Of a stretch of DNA of 32,323 bases, positions 16,094-25,752 are shown one piece after another (the stretch's first letter is position 1; each line of letters begins with the position of its first letter). The stretch covers positions 1-32,323 of the forward strand of contig JAQVJI010000011.1 in the NCBI GenBank assembly GCA_028695255.1. The letters run 5' to 3'. The notes beneath the pieces were generated by a model. That model searched no databases. It saw only the letters and a list, made by a program, of their open reading frames with translations, and was not told the origin of the DNA. Both the position numbers and the translations under genes were made by a program. The stretch is from Chromatiales bacterium (GTDB lineage: Bacteria > Pseudomonadota > Gammaproteobacteria > Ectothiorhodospirales > Ectothiorhodospiraceae).

Positions 16094-17138
16094 GATCGGT
16101 TCCTTCGTTTGGGTGTATCGGAGTCCGGCACCCGACCGCCTTTTCCAGCGATCCTACCCGACGTGCCAATTCGTCCAGCTGTTTGAAACGGGCCGCATTC
16201 CTGCGCCAGCGGCTCGTTGGCTCGGCCGTCGTCCCTGAAGAGTGGCTGCTGCCCGCCTCGCGGATGGAGTGCGTCACCAGCGACATCGCCGTGATGGTCA
16301 CATTATCCGCGATTTCGAGATGACCGGCCACACCGGCGCCGCCACCGAATGCACAGCCGCGGCCAATCCGGGTGCTGCCGGCGATACCGGCGCAGCCGGC
16401 CATGATGCTGTGGGCACCGAGCTGGACGTTGTGGGCGATCTGCACCAAATTGTCGAGCTTGACGCCCTCCCCCACCACGGTGTCGCCCAGCGCACCGCGA
16501 TCGATGGTGGTGTTGGCGCCCACCTCCACGTCGTCGCCAATGACCACAGTCCCCAGTTGCGGGATCTTGACCCACACCTCGCCATCGCGGGCGAAGCCGA
16601 AACCGTCGGCACCGATCACCGCACCCGCATGGATCAGCACGCGGCGGCCGATGCGCACACCGTCCAGCACCGTCACCTGCGCCGTCAGCCGGGTGTCGTC
16701 GCCGATCAGGCAATCGTCGCCGATCACGCAATGCGGGCCGAGCCGGACACCAGGCGCAATGCGCGTGCGGGCGCCGATCACGCACAACGGGCCGATCTCG
16801 GCCGACGGGTCGATCGTCGCATCGGCAGCGATCACGGCGCTCGGGTGCACGCCCGGCTGCGGCGGACGCTGCGGATGCAGCAGCTGCGCCGCACGCGCAT
16901 AGGCCAGATAGGGATTCCCGCTGACCAGCGCATGGACCGGACAATCAGCGAGGGCATCGGCAGAGAGAATGACCGCCGTCGCCTGCGTGCCGCTCAGATG
17001 GCGGCGAAAGCGTGCGCTGGAAAGGAAGGCGAGACTACCCGCAACGGCGCGATCCAGAGCGGCGACGCGGGACACCTCGACCTCGGGATCACCATGCAGT
17101 TCGGCGCCCACCAGCCGTGCCAGCTCGCCCAGCCGCAT
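16071..17138 (-). CDS. lpxD: UDP-3-O-(3-hydroxyacyl)glucosamine N-acyltransferase LpxD
   Basis: LpxD adds the second 3-hydroxyacyl chain, at position 2 of the sugar. The 355-residue product has the N-terminal uridine-binding domain ([17 protein letters not shown]), a left-handed beta-helix of hexapeptide repeats (about 100-300) with the catalytic histidine in [18 protein letters not shown], and a C-terminal helical tail ([17 protein letters not shown]). The ORF track starts 15 codons earlier, inside skp; I use the ATG at 17138 because it aligns with family N-termini and lies 19 bases past the skp stop, although no strong ribosome site is seen. The tail runs past the usual end and overlaps fabZ. 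Confidence 0.93.
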   Translation of the reverse strand: MRLGELARLVGAELHGDPEVEVSRVAALDRAVAGSLAFLSSARFRRHLSGTQATAVILSADALADCPVHALVSGNPYLAYARAAQLLHPQRPPQPGVHPSAVIAADATIDPSAEIGPLCVIGARTRIAPGVRLGPHCVIGDDCLIGDDTRLTAQVTVLDGVRIGRRVLIHAGAVIGADGFGFARDGEVWVKIPQLGTVVIGDDVEVGANTTIDRGALGDTVVGEGVKLDNLVQIAHNVQLGAHSIMAGCAGIAGSTRIGRGCAFGGGAGVAGHLEIADNVTITAMSLVTHSIREAGSSHSSGTTAEPTSRWRRNAARFKQLDELARRVGSLEKAVGCRTPIHPNEGTDLGSDDHS

Positions 17139-17157
17139 GGGTATACAGGCGCCGGTC

Positions 17158-17697
17158 TCAGCGGCCGGTACGGCCGGATGCATTGGCGTTGTTGGCCTGC
17201 ATCTGCTTCAACCGTTCCAGGATACGCGGCGTCAGATCGATGCGCGTGCTCGCAAACAACACGCTCTCGGTCACGATCAGGTCGTACTGTTCCTGTTCCG
17301 CGAGTTCGAGAATGGCGTTGAAAATCAGCCGCTGCACCTTGGCGATCTCCTCGTTGCGACGCGCATTGAGGTCTTCGGTGAACATCTCCTGCGCACGCTT
17401 GAACTCGCGCGAGCGGTTGCGGAAATCGCGTTCCAGATCGGCGCGCTTGTCGGCGGGCATCACGTCGCCGTCCCGTTCCAGGCGTTGCTGCATCTGCCGC
17501 AACGCGTCGCGTTCCGTCGTCAGTTCGGCGTTACGCGGCGAAAACTCCCGCTCCAGACCCTTGCTCGCGGCCTCCGCCTGCGGTGCCTGTTCTATCAGCC
17601 GGTTGATATTCACGAAACCGATCTTGGTCTCTGCCGCCACGGCCGTGGACAACGAAGCCAACAGGAGGGAAAGAAGCAGTGTCTTGATCAATCGCAT
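17158..17697 (-). CDS. skp: Periplasmic chaperone Skp/OmpH
   Basis: Skp is a periplasmic trimer that holds unfolded outer-membrane proteins on their way to the BAM complex. The 179-residue product has a signal peptide (MRLIKTLLLSLLLASLSTAVAAE, cleavage probably after AVA), the family start KIGFVNINRLIEQAPQAEAA, and a long charged coiled-coil (about 50-130) rich in Arg/Glu/Lys. The C-terminal piece EQYDLIVTESVLFASTRIDLT re-forms the trimer base. It follows bamA by 54 bp in the conserved order bamA-skp-lpxD. Confidence 0.94.
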   Translation of the reverse strand: MRLIKTLLLSLLLASLSTAVAAETKIGFVNINRLIEQAPQAEAASKGLEREFSPRNAELTTERDALRQMQQRLERDGDVMPADKRADLERDFRNRSREFKRAQEMFTEDLNARRNEEIAKVQRLIFNAILELAEQEQYDLIVTESVLFASTRIDLTPRILERLKQMQANNANASGRTGR

Positions 17698-17751
17698 TCA
17701 GATATCACTCCACATAACGGGCACATCCGGTACCGGAACACATGCCGGGCA

Positions 17752-20049
17752 TCAAAAAGAAGTACCGACGGTAAACTGGAAGAACTGCGTGTCGTCGCCG
17801 GATTTCTCCACCAGCGGTTTCGCCAGACTGAAGGTCAGCGCACCGACCGGCGACAACCAGGTGGTCGACACGCCTGTCGACGCGCGCATCTCGCCGAGAT
17901 CGACGTCCTCCATGCGAGCGAACACGTTGCCGGCATCGATGAACACGCCGACGCGCAACGAGTTGTCGTCCTCCATGAACGGCGGCGGGAACAACAGCTC
18001 CAACGAACCCGACATCTTGAAATTGCCGCCGAATGGATCGCCGCGCGAGTCGCGTGGACCCAGGCTGTAGTCGCGGAATCCGCGCACCGAGCGCACGCCG
18101 CCCGCGAAGTATTTTTCGAAGAACGGCAGGTCGGTGGTATCACCGTAGCTGTCGCCGATACCGAGGTCGCCGGTCAGCATCAGCGTCAGCTTGTCGCGTA
18201 CCGGCCAGAAGTACTGATTGCGGTAATCGACCTTGTAATACTGTAGGTCGCTGCCCGGTACGGTGGCCTCTAACGAGACGCGCTGAAGATTGCCGCGATC
18301 GGCGAACACGGTGCGATTGCGCGTATCGTGCACGAAACTCGCATTGACCGAGAACAGATCGAACTCGTTGCCGTTGTCGGTCAGGAAGTTCGTGATCTCG
18401 TCGGGCGTGATGCTGACGGTGGTGATGCGTACCCGCTCGTAGCCCGGCGTCAGGCGCACCGAGTCGTGTTCCGTGATTGGAATGCCGTAGCTCACCGTGC
18501 CACCGTAGCGGGTCGACGAATAACGCGAGATCTCCAGTTCGGAGGCGTCCGTCTCGCTGTAGAAGCCGCTGAAACCGCGGCTCACGCCATCGATGGTGTA
18601 GTACGGATTGGTATACGACAGGCTGTAGATGGTGTTGACGCTGCTGTTGTTGAAATTGGCCGCAAGACGCGAACCGCTGCCCATGAAGTTTTCCTGCGTC
18701 AGGCTCAGGTTGAGCAGGAAGCCTTCACTCTGCGAATAACCCGCGCCGACCATGAAGCTGCCGGACATGCGTTCCTTGACGCCGATCTCCAGGTCGACCT
18801 GATCGTCGGTACCGGCCACCGGCTGCGTCTCGATGTTCACCGTCTCGACGAAGCTCAGACGTTGCAGACGTACACGCGAGCGTTCGATCGCCGAGGCGTT
18901 GTACCAGCCGCCCTCGATCTGGCGCATCTCGCGCCGGAACACCTCGTCGCGCGTCTGCTGGTTGCCGGTGAAATTGACGCGTCGCACGTAGACGCGCCGA
19001 CCCGGATCGACGAACAGCGTCATCGCCACCTCGCGCTTGTCGTGATCGACCGTCGGGATGGGATTCACGTTGGCGAACGCATGACCATCGTCGCCCAGAC
19101 GACGGGTGATGCGGTTGATCGCGGCATTGATCCGCCCGCGCGAGAACACCGCGCCGGGCTCGATGCCGATCAATCCCTGCAATTCCTCGTCCATGCCCAG
19201 CAGTTCACCCGCGAGCGCCACGCCGGAGATCGTGTACTGATCGCCCTCGGCGACGTTGACGGTGATGTAGATGTCGCGCCGGTCGGGCGTGATCGTGACC
19301 TGCGTGGAGTCGATGTTGAAGTTGGCGTAGCCGTGATCGAGGTAATGGGAACGCAGCTTTTCGAGGTCCGCCGACAATACCTGGCGCGAATATTCGCCGC
19401 GACTACTGAAGAAGTCGTACCAGCGCGCGACGCCGGAATCGAACAGCTTGAGCAGTTTCTTGATGTCGTAGCCTTCGTTGCCGACGATGTTGACCTGGCG
19501 GATCTCCGCCGGCTTGCCCTCGCCGATGTCGATGATCACGTCGACGCGGTTGCGTTCGAGATCCTCGACGCGGGTATCGATGCGCACGTTGTATTTGCCG
19601 CGCGCGAAATACTGCTGGCGCAGCTCGTTTTCCATGCGTTCCAGCACCGACGGATCGAACACGCGGCCACGGGCGATGTTGACGCTGGCCAGAGACTCGA
19701 GCAGTTGATCGGTCTTGATGTCGGTGTTGCCCGAGATGCGGATGTCGGAAATGGCCGGCCGTTCGACCACCGTCACCACCAGCACGCCCTCGCGGCGGTC
19801 GAGCGACACGTCGGAGAAAAAGCCGGTGCGATACAGCGCGCGCACGATCTCGGCGCTGCGCGCCTCGTCGAAGGCATCGCCGACCTTGACCGGCAGATAG
19901 GTGAAGACGGTGCCGGCCGTGATGCGTTGCAGCCCCTGCACCTCGATGTCCTGCACGGTGAACGTTTCCGCGGTGCCCGTATGCATCCACGCGGCCAGCA
20001 TGCCCCCCAACAGCGCCTTGCCGGCCCGACCCCTCATTCGACGTTTCAT
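17752..20049 (-). CDS. bamA: Outer membrane protein assembly factor BamA
   Basis: BamA is the central beta-barrel insertase of the BAM complex. The 765-residue product has a basic signal sequence (to about residue 27), five POTRA domains (about 28-422; the first begins FTVQDIEVQGLQRITAGTV) and a C-terminal 16-strand barrel. The essential loop-6 motif is present as GVRSVRGFRDYSLGP near residue 653, and the chain ends FFQFTVGTSF with a terminal Phe, the usual barrel sorting signal. It starts two bases after the rseP stop and is followed by skp. Confidence 0.97.
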   Translation of the reverse strand: MKRRMRGRAGKALLGGMLAAWMHTGTAETFTVQDIEVQGLQRITAGTVFTYLPVKVGDAFDEARSAEIVRALYRTGFFSDVSLDRREGVLVVTVVERPAISDIRISGNTDIKTDQLLESLASVNIARGRVFDPSVLERMENELRQQYFARGKYNVRIDTRVEDLERNRVDVIIDIGEGKPAEIRQVNIVGNEGYDIKKLLKLFDSGVARWYDFFSSRGEYSRQVLSADLEKLRSHYLDHGYANFNIDSTQVTITPDRRDIYITVNVAEGDQYTISGVALAGELLGMDEELQGLIGIEPGAVFSRGRINAAINRITRRLGDDGHAFANVNPIPTVDHDKREVAMTLFVDPGRRVYVRRVNFTGNQQTRDEVFRREMRQIEGGWYNASAIERSRVRLQRLSFVETVNIETQPVAGTDDQVDLEIGVKERMSGSFMVGAGYSQSEGFLLNLSLTQENFMGSGSRLAANFNNSSVNTIYSLSYTNPYYTIDGVSRGFSGFYSETDASELEISRYSSTRYGGTVSYGIPITEHDSVRLTPGYERVRITTVSITPDEITNFLTDNGNEFDLFSVNASFVHDTRNRTVFADRGNLQRVSLEATVPGSDLQYYKVDYRNQYFWPVRDKLTLMLTGDLGIGDSYGDTTDLPFFEKYFAGGVRSVRGFRDYSLGPRDSRGDPFGGNFKMSGSLELLFPPPFMEDDNSLRVGVFIDAGNVFARMEDVDLGEMRASTGVSTTWLSPVGALTFSLAKPLVEKSGDDTQFFQFTVGTSF

Positions 20050-20051
20050 GT

Positions 20052-21413
20052 TCAGCCGAAAATCCTCGTCAAATCGTTATAGAACGCCAGCACCATCAGG
20101 GCGCCGATGAGCAGCAACCCGATGCGCTGACCGATCGCCTCGGTCCGCTCCGAAACCGGACTCCCCTTGACCGCCTCGATCAGGTAGTACAACAGATGAC
20201 CGCCATCCAGCACCGGTATGGGCAACAGGTTGAGTATCCCCAGACTGACGCTGATCACGGCCAGAAAGGCAAGAAAGGCCGACATTCCCACCAATGCCGA
20301 CAGACCGGCATACTCGGCGATGCTGATCGGCCCGCTGATGTTCTTGAGCGAGGCCTCGCCACGCGCCAGCCGCCATAATACGCGCAGCGTGAGCACGCTC
20401 ATATCCCAGGTCTTCGTCACGGCCGCGCCGACCGCCGCCACCGGCCCGTAACGGACCGTCACGCGCAAGGCCTCCAGCGCCTCGCGATCGATCCAGGGAT
20501 AGGCGCCGACCTGGCCGATCACGCGCTCGCCGTCGCGGCGTGCCTCGGTCGAAAGCGTAAGGTACTCGCGCCGCCCTTCGCGTTCAATCTCGACCTCGAA
20601 GCTGCGGTCGGGTCGCGCGCGCACGAATGCCACCCACGCGGCCCAGTCTTCCAGCCGCTCACCATCGGCGCTGATCAGGCGGTCGCCGGCCCGCAGACCG
20701 GCACGTTCGGCCGGCCCGGCGGCCACCACGTCGCCGATCACGGCCTCGAGAACCGGGCGCCAGGGCGTGATGCCCAGCTTGTCGAGCAGATGCCCTTCGT
20801 CCAGCAGTGCACGATCGCTGCCGAGCGGCAGGCGGCGCAGGGTTTCTCCACCTGCCGCGGTGGTCACGACGACGTCCAGGCCATCGCGTCCGATACCGCG
20901 ATCGAGCAGCGTGATGGCCGCAATGTCCCAGGTCGGCGTTGGCACGCCGTCCACGCTGACGATGCGGTCCTGCGGTTCAAAACCGCCGCGTGCCGCCGGC
21001 GAACCCGGAGCGACCTCGCCGATCAGCGGTGCCATGCCGCTCACGCCGACCATGAACATGAGCCAGTAGGCGACGATGGCGAACAGGAAATTGAACACCG
21101 GACCGGCCGCCACGATCGCCGCACGCCGCGCCAGCGGCTTGCGGTTGAAGGCGCGCTCCACGTCCTCCGGCGCCACCTCGCCCTCGCGTTCGTCCAGCAT
21201 GCGCACATAGCCGCCGAGCGGTACCGCCGCCAGCACGTATTCGGTGCGGTCGGCGCCGGCGATGCGGGTGTACAGCGGACGCCCGAAGCCGATGCTGAAG
21301 CGCAGCACCTTGACGCCCATGCGGCGCGCCACCCAATAGTGGCCGAACTCGTGCACCGTGATCAGAATGCCAAGTACGGCGACGAAGGCGATGGCACTGG
21401 TAAGGAAGCTCAT
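20052..21413 (-). CDS. rseP: Site-2 protease RseP (RIP zinc metalloprotease)
   Basis: RseP cleaves the anti-sigma factor RseA inside the membrane after DegS, releasing sigma-E in response to outer-membrane stress. The 453-residue product has the zinc motif HEFGH at residues 21-25 in the first transmembrane segment, two periplasmic PDZ domains (about 125-300) and the second active-site motif NLLPIPVLDGGHL with Asp near 403, followed by the last transmembrane segment. It lies between dxr and bamA, as in most gammaproteobacteria. Confidence 0.96.
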   Translation of the reverse strand: MSFLTSAIAFVAVLGILITVHEFGHYWVARRMGVKVLRFSIGFGRPLYTRIAGADRTEYVLAAVPLGGYVRMLDEREGEVAPEDVERAFNRKPLARRAAIVAAGPVFNFLFAIVAYWLMFMVGVSGMAPLIGEVAPGSPAARGGFEPQDRIVSVDGVPTPTWDIAAITLLDRGIGRDGLDVVVTTAAGGETLRRLPLGSDRALLDEGHLLDKLGITPWRPVLEAVIGDVVAAGPAERAGLRAGDRLISADGERLEDWAAWVAFVRARPDRSFEVEIEREGRREYLTLSTEARRDGERVIGQVGAYPWIDREALEALRVTVRYGPVAAVGAAVTKTWDMSVLTLRVLWRLARGEASLKNISGPISIAEYAGLSALVGMSAFLAFLAVISVSLGILNLLPIPVLDGGHLLYYLIEAVKGSPVSERTEAIGQRIGLLLIGALMVLAFYNDLTRIFG

Positions 21414-21423
21414 GGCGCGGACA

Positions 21424-22740
21424 TCAGGCAGGTTTCAGTTGGTCACGGATGCAGGCGGCGGCATGTTCCCGCGCCTCGCGGTCGGCATCGAGCACCGTCT
21501 GAAGGTTTGAGACCTCGCGCGTGTCCACCCGTTCCAGCGTCCGTTCGATCACGCGCGGGATGTCGGTGAAACGGATTTCGCGTTCCAGAAACGCCTGCAC
21601 CGCCACCTCGTTCGCCGCATTGAGTACCGCACTCGCGGTGCCGCCGGCGGTCAGTGCCTCGTAGGCGAGACGCAGGCAGGGAAAGCGCGCCGGATCCGGC
21701 CGCTGGAAGTCGAGCCGGCCGACCGCGATGATGTCGAGCGGCGCGACGCCGGAGGCCATGCGTTCCGGCCAGGCCAGCGCGTGGGCGATCGGCGTGCGCA
21801 TGTCCGGGTTGCCGAGCTGCGCCAGCACCGAGCCGTCGGCGTAGGCCACCATGGAATGAATCACGCTCTGCGGATGGATCACCACTTCGACCCGCTCGGG
21901 CGGCGCATCGAACAGCCAGCAGGCCTCGATCACCTCCAGGCCCTTGTTCATCATCGTTGCCGAATCGACCGAGATCTTGCGCCCCATCACCCAGTTGGGG
22001 TGGGCGCAGGCCTGCTCCGGCGTCACCGCGTGCAGTTGCGACAGGTCGGCGTCGCGGAAGGGTCCGCCGGAGGCGGTGAGAAGGATGCGTTCGACGCCGT
22101 TTGGAAAACCAACGCCCCCCTCACCCCGGCCCTCATCCGGCCCTTCGGGCCACCTTCTCCCAAAGGGAGAAGGGACGAATGCGTGGCTTTCAGCCGCAGA
22201 GTCGTGAGAAGGACGAAGTGTCGCTGCGCGACTGTTCATATATGGCATGCACTGGAACACCGCGTTGTGCTCGCTGTCGATCGGCAGCAGTTCGGCACCG
22301 CCGCGGCGTATCGCCTCCATGAACAGCGCGCCCGACATCACCAGCGCTTCCTTGTTGGCGAGCAGCACGCGCTTGCCGGCCTCGGCCGCCGCCAGCGTCG
22401 GCAGCAGGCCGGCGGCGCCGACGATCGCCGCCATCACGTAATCGGTTTCCGGCAATGCCGCGACGTGCGCCAGCGCCTCGGCACCGGCCAGCACCTCGGT
22501 CGGCAGACCCGCATCGCGCAGGCGGCGTTCGAAGGCCGGTGCGAGATCCGGGTTGCTCAATACCGCCCAGCGCGGTGCATGGCGCCGGCATTGTTCGAAC
22601 AGCAGTTCGACATTGGAGTGCGCGGTCAACGCCACCACGCGGTAGCGCTCGGGATGACGCGCCAGCACGTCCAGCGTGCTGACGCCGATGGAACCGGTGG
22701 CGCCGAGCACCGTCACGCCGATGAGTCTGGAGATCGTCAT
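21424..22740 (-). CDS. dxr: 1-deoxy-D-xylulose 5-phosphate reductoisomerase Dxr with an in-frame repeat insertion
   Basis: Dxr makes 2-C-methyl-D-erythritol 4-phosphate in the MEP isoprenoid pathway. Family motifs are intact: [18 protein letters not shown] (NADPH site), [24 protein letters not shown] (metal/substrate), LLTASGGPF, the active-site loop [20 protein letters not shown] and [10 protein letters not shown]. The product is 438 residues against about 398 in E. coli. The excess lies between VFQCMP and GVERI (about residues 167-213), where roughly 48 residues replace about 15, and part is encoded by an intergenic-type palindromic repeat. The frame is kept and the insert precedes the catalytic loop, so the enzyme may still work. 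Confidence 0.95.
   Translation of the reverse strand: MTISRLIGVTVLGATGSIGVSTLDVLARHPERYRVVALTAHSNVELLFEQCRRHAPRWAVLSNPDLAPAFERRLRDAGLPTEVLAGAEALAHVAALPETDYVMAAIVGAAGLLPTLAAAEAGKRVLLANKEALVMSGALFMEAIRRGGAELLPIDSEHNAVFQCMPYMNSRAATLRPSHDSAAESHAFVPSPFGRRWPEGPDEGRGEGGVGFPNGVERILLTASGGPFRDADLSQLHAVTPEQACAHPNWVMGRKISVDSATMMNKGLEVIEACWLFDAPPERVEVVIHPQSVIHSMVAYADGSVLAQLGNPDMRTPIAHALAWPERMASGVAPLDIIAVGRLDFQRPDPARFPCLRLAYEALTAGGTASAVLNAANEVAVQAFLEREIRFTDIPRVIERTLERVDTREVSNLQTVLDADREAREHAAACIRDQLKPA
22115..22174. repeat. Intergenic-type palindromic repeat inside dxr
   Basis: The plus strand carries CCCCCCTCACCCCGGCCC, a GGCCC-TTC-GGGCC hairpin (22139-22151) and a perfect 9-bp stem CCTTCTCCC-AAA-GGGAGAAGG (22153-22173). 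This CCCTCACCC...TTCTCCC...GGGAGAAGGG wording is a familiar dispersed repeat normally found between genes. Here it is read in frame on the minus strand as [20 protein letters not shown]. Confidence 0.75.
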
Positions 22741-22743
22741 ATC

Positions 22744-23562
22744 TCAGCGCACCGCCAAACCGACCCACGACAGGGCCACCAGAAACACCGGTGCCGCCGC
22801 GGTCAGGCTGTCGATACGATCCAGGATGCCGCCGTGGCCGGGCAGGATCGCGCCCGAATCCTTGGCGCCGGCCTCGCGCTTGAGCACGCTCTCGAACAGA
22901 TCGCCGGCCACCGACAGCAGTGCGGTCAGCAGACACAACAGCACGAAATACGCCCACAACCGCAGTTCGACGTCGAGCAGCCAGGCACCGGCGAGCGCGA
23001 ACGGCAGCACCGCCGCAAGCGCGCCCAGCAGGCCTTCGCGGGTCTTGCCGGGACTGATCTCGGGCGCCAGCCGGACGCGACCGAAACGGCGGCCGGCGAA
23101 ATAGGCCGCGCTGTCGGCAGTGGCGATCAGCAGAATCAGGAACAGCACCAGCACCGGCCGTTCGGCGTGCAGCAGCACCAGGGCACACCAGGCAGGGACC
23201 AGCGTCAGAAAGGCGGCGACGCGCAGACCGTTGCGGCGCGCCGCGAAGGACGGCGCACCCTGCGGGCGATACATTGCCAGCAACACCGGCACCACGCACC
23301 ACCAGAATGCGCCCACGACCACCGGCCAGAGCTGGGCCTGCTGGAACACCAGCCAGCCGACGCCCAGCGTCGCGAGTCCGAACGCCACGACGAACGCCGC
23401 GCGTGGTGCTGCCTCGAACCCGACCAGACGCGCCCATTCCCAGGCGCCGATCAGCATCACCAGCAGCGTGAACGCGGCAAAGGCCGGGTTCGGCAACCAC
23501 AACACGGCCGCGGTGACGCCGGCTGCGAGCAGCAGCCCGGTGATGATGCGCAGTCTAAGCAC
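22744..23562 (-). CDS. cdsA: Phosphatidate cytidylyltransferase CdsA
   Basis: CdsA makes CDP-diacylglycerol from phosphatidic acid and CTP, the branch point of phospholipid synthesis in the inner membrane. The 272-residue product is very hydrophobic with about seven to eight membrane segments. It carries ATADSAAYFAGRRFGRV near residue 146, EISPGKTREGLLG near 167 and the family signature from LFESVLKREAGAKDSG to PGHGGILDRIDSL near 222-252. It overlaps uppS by 8 bases and ends 3 bases before dxr. Confidence 0.96.
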   Translation of the reverse strand: MLRLRIITGLLLAAGVTAAVLWLPNPAFAAFTLLVMLIGAWEWARLVGFEAAPRAAFVVAFGLATLGVGWLVFQQAQLWPVVVGAFWWCVVPVLLAMYRPQGAPSFAARRNGLRVAAFLTLVPAWCALVLLHAERPVLVLFLILLIATADSAAYFAGRRFGRVRLAPEISPGKTREGLLGALAAVLPFALAGAWLLDVELRLWAYFVLLCLLTALLSVAGDLFESVLKREAGAKDSGAILPGHGGILDRIDSLTAAAPVFLVALSWVGLAVR

Positions 23563-24307
23563 GCGATGCCACCTGATCGCCGGTACGTCCGAAACGGCGC
23601 TGACGCGCGGCGTAGGACTCGAAGGCGCTGTCCAGTTCGGCGGCGTCGAAATCGGGCCAGAAGCTGTCGGAGAAGAAGAATTCGGTATAGGCGAGCTGCC
23701 ACAGCAGAAAGTTGCTGATGCGCTTCTCGCCGCCGGTGCGGATCAGCAGATCGGGATCGGGCAGTCCCGCGGTGGAGAGGTATTGCTCGAAACAGGCACC
23801 GTCGACCGCGGCCGGATCGATCTGCCCGGCCTTGGCCGCCTCAGCGATGCGTTGGGCCGCCTGCACGATGTCCCAGCGGCCGCCGTAGCTGGCGGCGATG
23901 ACGAGTTGCATGCGGGTGTTGGCCTCGGTCAGGGCCTCGGCCTCGGCAATCTGGCGTTGCAGACGCTCGGAAAAGGCCGCGCGGTCACCGATGAAGCGCA
24001 GGCGCACGCCACGGTTCACCAGCTCCGTCAGTTCGCGCTTGAGGGCGGTGACGAACAGTTCCATCAGGATGCCCACCTCCCAAGTCGGACGACGCCAGTT
24101 TTCACTGCTGAAGGCAAACAGCGTCAGCACCTCGACGCCGCGCTCGTGACACAGGCGCACGACGCGGCGGGTGGCATTCAGCCCCTGCCAATGGCCGGCA
24201 GGACGCGGCAGGTGCCGGGCCTTGGCCCAGCGCCCGTTGCCGTCCATCACGATGGCGACGTGACGCGGCACGATGCGCGCAGTCGCCGTATCCGTCAGCG
24301 CCGTCAT
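23555..24307 (-). CDS. uppS: Undecaprenyl diphosphate synthase UppS (IspU)
   Basis: UppS elongates farnesyl diphosphate with eight isopentenyl units (cis) to make the C55 lipid carrier for peptidoglycan, O-antigen and other envelope glycans. The 250-residue product has VAIVMDGNGRWAKAR with the catalytic Asp at residue 22, TLFAFSSENWRRP near 62, NIAA-type LVIAASYGGRWDIVQAA near 135 and the C-terminal LLIRTGGEKRISNFLLWQ near 185. It lies between frr and cdsA in the conserved order. Confidence 0.96.
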   Translation of the reverse strand: MTALTDTATARIVPRHVAIVMDGNGRWAKARHLPRPAGHWQGLNATRRVVRLCHERGVEVLTLFAFSSENWRRPTWEVGILMELFVTALKRELTELVNRGVRLRFIGDRAAFSERLQRQIAEAEALTEANTRMQLVIAASYGGRWDIVQAAQRIAEAAKAGQIDPAAVDGACFEQYLSTAGLPDPDLLIRTGGEKRISNFLLWQLAYTEFFFSDSFWPDFDAAELDSAFESYAARQRRFGRTGDQVASRA

Positions 24308-24321
24308 TGCGAATCGACGCC

Positions 24322-24879
24322 TCAGACTTCCATCAATTCCTTTTCTTTCTCGGCCAGTACCTTGTCGACCTCGGCGATGTATTTGTCGGTCAGTTTCTGG
24401 ATCTCCTCCTGACCGCGACGCTCGTCGTCCTCGGAGATCGCCTTGTCCTTCAGGCGGTTCTTGAGATCGTTGTTGGCATCGCGCCGGATGTTGCGGATCG
24501 CCACCTTCGCGTTCTCCGCCTCGTGGCGCACCACCTTGACCAGATCGCGGCGGCGCTCCTCGGTCAGCGGCGGCATCGGCACGCGCATCACGGTACCCAT
24601 CGTGACCGGATTCAGACCCAGGTCGGAGGTCAGGATCGCCTTCTCGATCTTGCCCACCATCGACTTGTCCCAGGGCGTCACGGTCAGCGTGCGCGCGTCC
24701 TCGATCGCGATGTTGGCGACCTGACCGATCGGGGTCTCGGTGCCGTAATAATCGACAGTGACGTGATCCAGCAGATTCGGATGGGCGCGGCCGGTGCGGA
24801 TCTTGGCCAGCTCGTGCCGCAGCGCCTCGATGCTCTTGCCCATGCGGGTCGCGGCATCCTTCTTGATGTTGTCGGTCAT
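24322..24879 (-). CDS. frr: Ribosome recycling factor
   Basis: RRF, with EF-G, splits the post-termination ribosome. The 185-residue product is the standard length and begins [20 protein letters not shown], followed by [19 protein letters not shown], the beta domain [18 protein letters not shown] and the helical C-terminus with [20 protein letters not shown]. The ribosome site AAGGGG lies at the end of pyrH, 5 bases upstream. Confidence 0.97.
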   Translation of the reverse strand: MTDNIKKDAATRMGKSIEALRHELAKIRTGRAHPNLLDHVTVDYYGTETPIGQVANIAIEDARTLTVTPWDKSMVGKIEKAILTSDLGLNPVTMGTVMRVPMPPLTEERRRDLVKVVRHEAENAKVAIRNIRRDANNDLKNRLKDKAISEDDERRGQEEIQKLTDKYIAEVDKVLAEKEKELMEV

Positions 24880-24884
24880 CTCGC

Positions 24885-25613
24885 TTATCCCCTTTCTACC
24901 AAAGTGCCGATCGGCTCCCCCGTGACCACGCGCAGCAGGTCGCCCTCGTGGAAGACGTTGAACACGCGCAGCGGCAGGTCGTTGTCACGGCACATGACGA
25001 TGGCGGTGGTATCCATCACACCCAGACGGCGCGTCAGGGCCTCATCGTAGGTGAGGCGTTCATAGCGCACCGCGTCCGGGTTCTTCATCGGATCGGCGTC
25101 GTACACGCCGTCGACCTTGGTCGCCTTGAGCATGAGGTCGGCATTGATCTCGATCGCACGCAGGGTGGCGGCGGTGTCGGTGGTGAAGAACGGATTGCCG
25201 GTACCGCCGGCGAACACCACGATGCGCCCCTTTTCCAGATGACGCACGGCGCGGCGGCGGATGTAGTCCTCGCACACCTGATTGATCTTGATCGCCGACA
25301 TGACGCGGCAGAACTTGCCGACCCGCTCCAGCGCGTCCTGCAGCGCAAGGCTGTTGATGACGGTGGCGAGCATGCCCATCTGATCGCCGGTGACGCGATC
25401 CATGCCGCCCTGTGCCAAACCCGCGCCGCGAAAGATGTTGCCACCCCCGATCACCACCGCCACCTCGACGCCCAGACGGCTGATTTCGGCGATCTCGGTG
25501 GCGATACGGCGGATGATCGCCGGGTCGATGCCGTAGTCCTGTTCGCCCATCAGGGCTTCACCACTGAGCTTGAGCAGGATGCGCTTGTATGCAGGACGTT
25601 TTTCTTCGCTCAT
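24885..25613 (-). CDS. pyrH: UMP kinase PyrH
   Basis: PyrH phosphorylates UMP to UDP and is a regulated hexamer of the amino-acid-kinase fold. The 242-residue product has [15 protein letters not shown] near residue 9, [15 protein letters not shown] near 52, [18 protein letters not shown] near 70, [16 protein letters not shown] near 135 and [14 protein letters not shown] near 160. The ORF track extends about 81 codons upstream without family similarity; the ATG at 25613 ([11 protein letters not shown]) fits PyrH N-termini. It is 139 bp downstream of tsf. Confidence 0.96.
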   Translation of the reverse strand: MSEEKRPAYKRILLKLSGEALMGEQDYGIDPAIIRRIATEIAEISRLGVEVAVVIGGGNIFRGAGLAQGGMDRVTGDQMGMLATVINSLALQDALERVGKFCRVMSAIKINQVCEDYIRRRAVRHLEKGRIVVFAGGTGNPFFTTDTAATLRAIEINADLMLKATKVDGVYDADPMKNPDAVRYERLTYDEALTRRLGVMDTTAIVMCRDNDLPLRVFNVFHEGDLLRVVTGEPIGTLVERG

Positions 25614-25635
25614 GTCGGCTCGTGCAGTCACGGAT

Positions 25636-25658
25636 GCCCCGGCCGGCACGGCCGGGGC
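25636..25658. other. Perfect 9-bp GC hairpin between tsf and pyrH
   Basis: GCCCCGGCC and GGCCGGGGC flank a 5-base loop. There is no T-run after the stem on the minus strand, so it is not a full intrinsic terminator for tsf. It could be an attenuation or RNA-stability element in the operon message. Confidence 0.55.
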
Positions 25659-25752
25659 CTTGTCGTTTCGATCGCATTCCCTTGCCCGCCGACAAGTCCA
25701 AACCTGGTCTTGCCGGCGCCTTGTTGCCGGCTCGCGCCGGACCGACCCGACG

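Noticed and set aside
18328-20082. 584-residue plus-strand ORF over bamA
   Set aside because: It is antisense to intact bamA, with no recognisable motif.
21424-22740. dxr as a pseudogene
   Set aside because: The repeat insertion keeps the reading frame and every catalytic motif on both sides is intact.
21781-23718. 645-residue plus-strand ORF over dxr and cdsA
   Set aside because: It is a shadow of two intact genes; His/Arg/Gln-rich and without domains.
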